Assembly (NCBI GenBank): GCA_946482615.1
Contig: CAMLSF010000011.1
Coordinates: 1-42,323 of the forward strand
Source: an uncultured Chromatiaceae bacterium
GTDB taxonomy: Bacteria > Pseudomonadota > Gammaproteobacteria > Enterobacterales > Alteromonadaceae
Reading direction: 5' to 3'
Length of the DNA: 42,323 bases
Below are positions 38,032 to 42,323 of the stretch, piece by piece. The notes under the pieces are model-generated. The model saw only the letters and a program-made list of their open reading frames with translations. It was not told the origin of the DNA and did not search any database. The position numbers and the translations under genes were made by a program. The first letter of the stretch is position 1. Each line of letters starts with the position of its first letter.

Positions 38032-40743
38032 ATGAAAAACAAGATCTTAGGTAACTTACCGCTTAGCATTGTTGCTTGCGCGGTTTTGGCAGGATGTGGA
38101 TCAGACGATAAAGACGAACTACCAACAGTATCGGTTGCAACTGCAGTTTCGTTAAAAGAAAGCCGTACAACGACCATAGCTGCTACAGCAGACGATGATG
38201 ACGATGCTATCGCATACAGCTGGACTCAGGTGTCTGGTCCAACTCTCACTCTCACCAATACAACCACAGCGACCGTAGGTGTGACAGCACCAGCAGTGGA
38301 CGCCAACGCTGCAGCAGTACTGCGTATCACAGTTACAGATGAGGGCAACCAAACCGCAAGTGCAGATGTTACTGTCAACATAGCCAATAATGTGTTGCCA
38401 ACAGTCACTGCTGCCTTTGAGTCTGCAGCAGAAAAATCAGACGTCACTTTAACTGCTACAGCTGCCGATGCGGACGGTGAAGTTGTAACTTACAGTTGGG
38501 TACAAACCTCTGGAGATCCCGTCACTTTAACAGGGGCTGATACTGCAACTCTCAGTTTTACAGCACCAAGTGTGACAGAAGATACGGAGTTGGGCTTTAG
38601 TCTTACTGTGACTGACGATGACGAGGAAGCCGCTACTGTCGAAGGTGTGGTCACTGTAACCCCCGTAATGACGACCTTTACTGTGTCCGGAACTGTATCT
38701 GAAGCTGCTTTTGCTAATGCAACAGTCACAGGTACTTTGGCGGGTCAGACATTTACTGCAACAGCAGACGCTAGTGGTGCTTTTAGCTTGCCACTGCAAG
38801 CGGATGATGACGAAACCAATCTTTTTGCAGACATCAGAGCAAGCTCTGTCACCACTGCCGGGCTTGAGTATTATAAGTTTGTTCCAAGCCTGACCGCAGA
38901 TGTCACAGAAGAGGTTGCAGGATCTTTTACAACAAAACTATCTTCTGCGGTCGCTGCATTGTTTGATGTGCAACCTATGGCAGAAGGGGATAGCCCTAAT
39001 ACAGTCTCTATTAATGCGGTGTCCACAGCATTGTATTCATTGATAGTTGCGGCCAATGGCGGAACTGCACCAACCAATCTGGATAGTTTTACCTTAGTTG
39101 AAAAATCAGTCAGTCCGGATGAGCTGATTGAAGCTGCTGCTGTGGTCAAACTTGTTACCCAGGGTGGTGTTTTTGCATTACCCGAAGGTGTAACAAATGT
39201 TCTTGAATTACTGACAAACACTGAAGCCTACAACAATTATGTGGCTGCAGCCGAAGCAGAAGACCCCAATATCATCACCGATACAATTGATGAGATCATC
39301 GCTGATCCTGAACTGACTCCGCCCGTGGATGAAAGCAGTTTAGCCAGCACCTATTTTGAAGTTTATCCGGCTGCGGACGGTTTCTTGTCACGTGGTGGTA
39401 ACAGATATGACTTTAACGAAGATGGCACCGGGGCTGAAGTATTCAGTGCCGGGGTTCATGAGTTTGACTGGAGTCTGGCTGAAGGTAAAGTAGAGATCAC
39501 CTATGCTGGAACTACCAGTTCTACCTACTTCCCAACCGTAACTGTAGGTTTGTTTGGATTAACTCAGGAGCAGGTTGCTCAGCTTAATCAGGCTGGTTAC
39601 TTTCAGGTTGAAGCAAAACAAACTCCTTTAACTGCCAGTCTGACCCGCATCATACAAGGTGAAAAAACCGATACGTACCGGGTGGTTTCAACCGGAACCA
39701 GAGCTATGGTTCCTGTGACTTTACCCGGCGGTGTGGTGATTAACCCTGAACCTGTAAGTTATGAAACGACTGAAGATCAGTTGCTGCGTAATGCAGACAA
39801 GCTGGGAGATGTGAAATTCACAGCTGCAGAGCTGGAAGGCGAATGGGTATTTGAACATTATTACTACGCAGGCGACGATGGTTTGGGTTATGCCAATATG
39901 TTTGCTGACATCTTTGAAATGAACCCGGATGGTACAGGCGTAGCGCTGGAAAATGACAAATCTTTCAGTTGGGAGTTGGACAACACAGGTTTACTGGTTG
40001 TTACTTTTGCAGATGGTTCTCATACCGAAATCATGAAGCTGGACCAGGTCGGAACAGATGTGCAGGTATTTAGTGCTTCTTATGACGCGGAAGGCAGCTT
40101 AATAGCCGCAGACGCCGATTATGCCCTGAAACTGGATGGCAGTGATTTCAAAAACTTTGATCAGACCAATCCGGAAGACATGTACTGGAACACCACTATC
40201 AATACCTGGACCAAAGACTCCTGGGATGGAGACACTCTGCTGTGGGATGATGGCTTTGCTTACTTTGGCTGGCAGTTGCTTGAAGATGGTACAGGCTATC
40301 AGATGGGAAGTTTTGAGACGTCACCACCAGACTTTGAGCCTGTGTTTAATGCCCCTTTGGGTTGGACAAAAGATGCAATCTCTGAGGATGAGTCTATTGT
40401 TTCCATCAACCGCTGGATGTGCTGGGACGACAATACCAAACCCTGCGCACAACGTCAGTGGCGTTTACTCAAGTCAACAGATGGCATCTTAGGGCCTCGC
40501 ATCTATGTGTTTGAGGTTGAAGATCGCAGAAGCAGCAGTACCTCGCCTTGGTTTGTTGTCAGTGGTCTGGGACCTCGTCTGAACATTTACGAAGAAATCA
40601 GCTTTGATTACTGGAACGAAACCGCAGTGACAGAAGAAGCTGTTGCTGCAGGACAAGCTAAGGGGATGAGTTTTACCTCCACGAAGAAATCCGTGGCACG
40701 GACTCTGGTTGAACCGAATCAAAAACCTGCACTGGGTTTGTAA
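38032..40743 (+). CDS. Large surface lipoprotein with two PKD-like domains, function unknown
   Basis: A 903-residue secreted lipoprotein that I do not recognise. A signal peptide ends in lipobox VLAGC with the lipidated Cys at residue 22; the residues after it are Gly-Ser-Asp, without an Asp at +2, which suggests the outer membrane. Two tandem PKD/Ig-like beta domains follow (about 31-117 and 122-211), each with a YSWxQxSG core and a TAP motif. A third beta module spans about 212-260, then a mostly helical stretch to about 440. The C-terminal half (about 450-880) has repeated segments with DGTG turns at residues 464, 633 and 752 next to W-rich strands (FDWSLAEGKVEITYAG; FSWELDNTGLLVVTFADG). 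It has its own ribosome site and a terminator afterwards; no flagellar link is evident. Confidence 0.85.
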   Translation: MKNKILGNLPLSIVACAVLAGCGSDDKDELPTVSVATAVSLKESRTTTIAATADDDDDAIAYSWTQVSGPTLTLTNTTTATVGVTAPAVDANAAAVLRITVTDEGNQTASADVTVNIANNVLPTVTAAFESAAEKSDVTLTATAADADGEVVTYSWVQTSGDPVTLTGADTATLSFTAPSVTEDTELGFSLTVTDDDEEAATVEGVVTVTPVMTTFTVSGTVSEAAFANATVTGTLAGQTFTATADASGAFSLPLQADDDETNLFADIRASSVTTAGLEYYKFVPSLTADVTEEVAGSFTTKLSSAVAALFDVQPMAEGDSPNTVSINAVSTALYSLIVAANGGTAPTNLDSFTLVEKSVSPDELIEAAAVVKLVTQGGVFALPEGVTNVLELLTNTEAYNNYVAAAEAEDPNIITDTIDEIIADPELTPPVDESSLASTYFEVYPAADGFLSRGGNRYDFNEDGTGAEVFSAGVHEFDWSLAEGKVEITYAGTTSSTYFPTVTVGLFGLTQEQVAQLNQAGYFQVEAKQTPLTASLTRIIQGEKTDTYRVVSTGTRAMVPVTLPGGVVINPEPVSYETTEDQLLRNADKLGDVKFTAAELEGEWVFEHYYYAGDDGLGYANMFADIFEMNPDGTGVALENDKSFSWELDNTGLLVVTFADGSHTEIMKLDQVGTDVQVFSASYDAEGSLIAADADYALKLDGSDFKNFDQTNPEDMYWNTTINTWTKDSWDGDTLLWDDGFAYFGWQLLEDGTGYQMGSFETSPPDFEPVFNAPLGWTKDAISEDESIVSINRWMCWDDNTKPCAQRQWRLLKSTDGILGPRIYVFEVEDRRSSSTSPWFVVSGLGPRLNIYEEISFDYWNETAVTEEAVAAGQAKGMSFTSTKKSVARTLVEPNQKPALGL

Positions 40744-40760
40744 GTAAGCTATTAGCGTCT

Positions 40761-40794
40761 AAAATGGGGTCAGATCACGATCTGACCCCATTTT
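40761..40794. terminator. Perfect GGGGTCAGATC hairpin after the lipoprotein gene
   Basis: Arms 40761-40776 and 40779-40794 are exactly complementary (16 bases) around AC, with core TGGGGTCAGATC, and are followed by TATTAT. It lies 18 bases after the lipoprotein stop and before the nuclease gene. The same arm occurs at 23701-23717. Confidence 0.82.
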
Positions 40795-40824
40795 TATTAT
40801 GGACAAGCATATAAGGACAACTTT

Positions 40825-42228
40825 ATGCAGTATCCAACGCTAATTCATCATGGCGCTGTGGACGGTGTCACGGGTTCCTGCCATCAATATTTTGTCAGCG
40901 AAAAGCATAGTGTACTGATTGACTGCGGTTTGTTTCAGGGAATAGAGCAGGGCAGGGGCAAAGCAGGTGCGAATTCCGCTCAAATCAATTTTCCGCTCGA
41001 TGGTATTCAGGCGCTTTTATTAACTCATGTACATATAGATCACGCAGGGCGAATTCCTTATTTAGTCGCAGCTGGTTTTAAAGGCCCGATTTATTGCAGT
41101 AAGGCCTCTGCTTTGTTGTTACCTCTTGTATTAGAAGATGCCTTAAAAATGGGCATCACACGCGATGAAAAGCTGATCACTGGTTTTATTCAGGCGGTAT
41201 CCCGTCAGCTGCGCCCGTGCGACTATGGGCATTGGTATCCATTGGAAGGAAGTGACGATCCCTTACAGATACGATTTCAAAATGCAGGTCATATTCTAGG
41301 CTCAGCCTATGTCGAAATTGAACATCAACACCCACTCTATCAAGACCAGCGCTATAAAGCCGTATTCTCCGGCGATTTAGGGGCGCGTGACACCCCATTA
41401 TTGCCGGATCCAACTCCGCTAAAAGAGGCTGATTTACTGGTGCTTGAAAGTACCTATGGCGATAAAAATCATGAAGACCGCAAAAACCGGCAGCAGCGTT
41501 TACAACGGGTATTGGAAAAAGCTCTGAAAGATAATGGCACAGTGCTGATTCCGGCTTTTAGCATAGGCCGTACGCAAGAGCTGTTGTACGAGCTGGAAGA
41601 CATTATTCATCGGATGCAAGGACAGGTGATTCATAAAGGACTGAATTGGGAGCACTTAGATATTATTGTCGACTCCCCTCTGGCGGCGGAATTCACAGCC
41701 GTATATCAAGAGCTCAAAGATTACTGGGACGACGAGGCAAAACAAAAGTTACAAAGTGGCCGCCATCCTTTGCAGTTTGAACAGTTATTAACGGTCAAAA
41801 GTCATGACGATCATCAAAAAGTAGTGCAGCATTTAGCAGAAACCGGCAGGCCGGCCATTGTCATAGCGGCGAGTGGTATGTGTGCCGGAGGCCGAGTAGT
41901 GAATTACCTGAAAGCTTTGTTAAAGTCTGCCCGTCATCAAATCTTATTTATCGGTTATCAGGCTCGTGGTACTACGGGGGCCACCATACTGCAACAAGCC
42001 CAAACCGGAGGTTGTGTACAGCTCGATGGTGAAGACTATGCTATTAACGCCGAAGTGATACAGCTGAGCGGTTATTCAGCCCATGCCGATCAGCAGGACT
42101 TGTTGCATTTTGTCGGACAGATGCAGCAGCCCCCGGCACAAATTCGTTTGGTGCATGGTGATACAGAAGCAAAACTCGAACTCAAAAGAAAACTCGAAGC
42201 CAAAGGCCACAATGTAGTCATAGGCTGA
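40825..42228 (+). CDS. Metallo-beta-lactamase/beta-CASP family RNA-processing nuclease
   Basis: Predicted zinc-dependent RNA nuclease of the CPSF73/YSH1-like bacterial group. The 467-residue protein has the metal-binding HxHxDH motif at residues 68-73 (THVHIDHAGRIPYL), an H in NAGHILGSAYVEIE, D in FSGDLGARDTPLL, ESTYGDKNHED, then a beta-CASP domain (about 210-370) with PAFSIGRTQELLYELE, DSPLAAEFT and ASGMCAGGRVV, and a final HADQQDLLHF. All catalytic motifs are intact. It has an AAGGA ribosome site and is not obviously part of the flagellar block. The RNA substrate is unknown from sequence. Confidence 0.92.
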   Translation: MQYPTLIHHGAVDGVTGSCHQYFVSEKHSVLIDCGLFQGIEQGRGKAGANSAQINFPLDGIQALLLTHVHIDHAGRIPYLVAAGFKGPIYCSKASALLLPLVLEDALKMGITRDEKLITGFIQAVSRQLRPCDYGHWYPLEGSDDPLQIRFQNAGHILGSAYVEIEHQHPLYQDQRYKAVFSGDLGARDTPLLPDPTPLKEADLLVLESTYGDKNHEDRKNRQQRLQRVLEKALKDNGTVLIPAFSIGRTQELLYELEDIIHRMQGQVIHKGLNWEHLDIIVDSPLAAEFTAVYQELKDYWDDEAKQKLQSGRHPLQFEQLLTVKSHDDHQKVVQHLAETGRPAIVIAASGMCAGGRVVNYLKALLKSARHQILFIGYQARGTTGATILQQAQTGGCVQLDGEDYAINAEVIQLSGYSAHADQQDLLHFVGQMQQPPAQIRLVHGDTEAKLELKRKLEAKGHNVVIG

Positions 42229-42242
42229 AAATGTGATCTGAC
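42229..42242 (+). repeat. Half-site of the GGTCAGATCAC repeat
   Basis: AATGTGATCTGAC follows the nuclease stop codon. It equals the inverse of GTCAGATCACATT in the left arm at 23701-23720, but no partner arm follows before the window ends, so it is either a lone half-site or a degraded copy. The remaining 80 bases to the window end show no gene. Confidence 0.55.
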
Positions 42243-42323
42243 TATTTAAGTTAGCGTTCAGCCAGCGTACTTTACTCTGCCGCCACAGCGTAAATTCTGA
42301 TACCATTTCAGCAGTTTCATATT

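Overview
The window is a compact flagellar and chemotaxis gene block from a polarly flagellated gammaproteobacterium. Gene order (flrABC / fliEFGHIJ / fliKLMNOPQR-flhB / flhAFG-fliA / cheYZAB-motCD-parC-parP-cheW-DUF2802) and protein style point to the Alteromonadales/Chromatiaceae neighbourhood. A Rheinheimera- or Alishewanella-like organism is my best guess, made from memory of gene style and not from any search. No plasmid, prophage, IS element, CRISPR array, tRNA or rRNA is visible. Coding density is very high and no gene-free stretch exceeds 300 bases; the largest gaps are 5034-5273 and 10212-10452.

Layout. (1) 9-5033, minus strand: pseB-pseC-pseF-pseG-pseI, the pseudaminic acid pathway that makes the CMP-nonulosonate used to glycosylate flagellin; pseH is not in the window. 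(2) 5274-6071, plus: a short atypical flagellin standing alone, followed by a perfect 21-bp-arm palindrome. (3) 6194-10211: the regulators FlrA, FlrB and FlrC. (4) 10453-16200: fliE-F-G-H-I-J (rod adaptor, MS ring, switch, export ATPase complex). (5) 16324-23701: fliK-L-M-N-O-P-Q-R-flhB (hook-length ruler, switch, export gate). (6) 23807-28940: flhA-flhF-flhG-fliA (export gate, polar placement and number control, sigma-28). (7) 28983-37862: cheY-Z-A-B-motC-motD-parC-parP-cheW-DUF2802, a tightly packed chemotaxis, stator and polar array-positioning run. (8) 38032-40743: a large unrecognised lipoprotein. (9) 40825-42228: a metallo-beta-lactamase/beta-CASP nuclease. Genes (8) and (9) are not flagellar.

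How it works together. FlrA probably starts the cascade. Four sigma-54-type promoters can be read in the sequence (before flrB, fliE, fliK and flhA), one at the head of each structural or regulatory unit, which fits a FlrA -> FlrBC -> structural genes -> FliA hierarchy. FlhF/FlhG and ParC/ParP place the flagellum and the chemoreceptor array at the pole.

I do not see a wholly new system. The most useful observations are: (i) three repeated FliM-like acidic motifs in the CheA linker, which look like CheY docking peptides; (ii) a TGTCAAAAAAATRGC element on both sides of flrA, resembling a FleQ-type box; (iii) a GGTCAGA/TCTGACC inverted-repeat family used as terminators, including one inserted between flhB and flhA; (iv) an atypical flagellin lacking its usual flaG-fliD-fliS partners; (v) a perfect ten-glycine heptad-free repeat in FliH; and (vi) the modular unknown lipoprotein.
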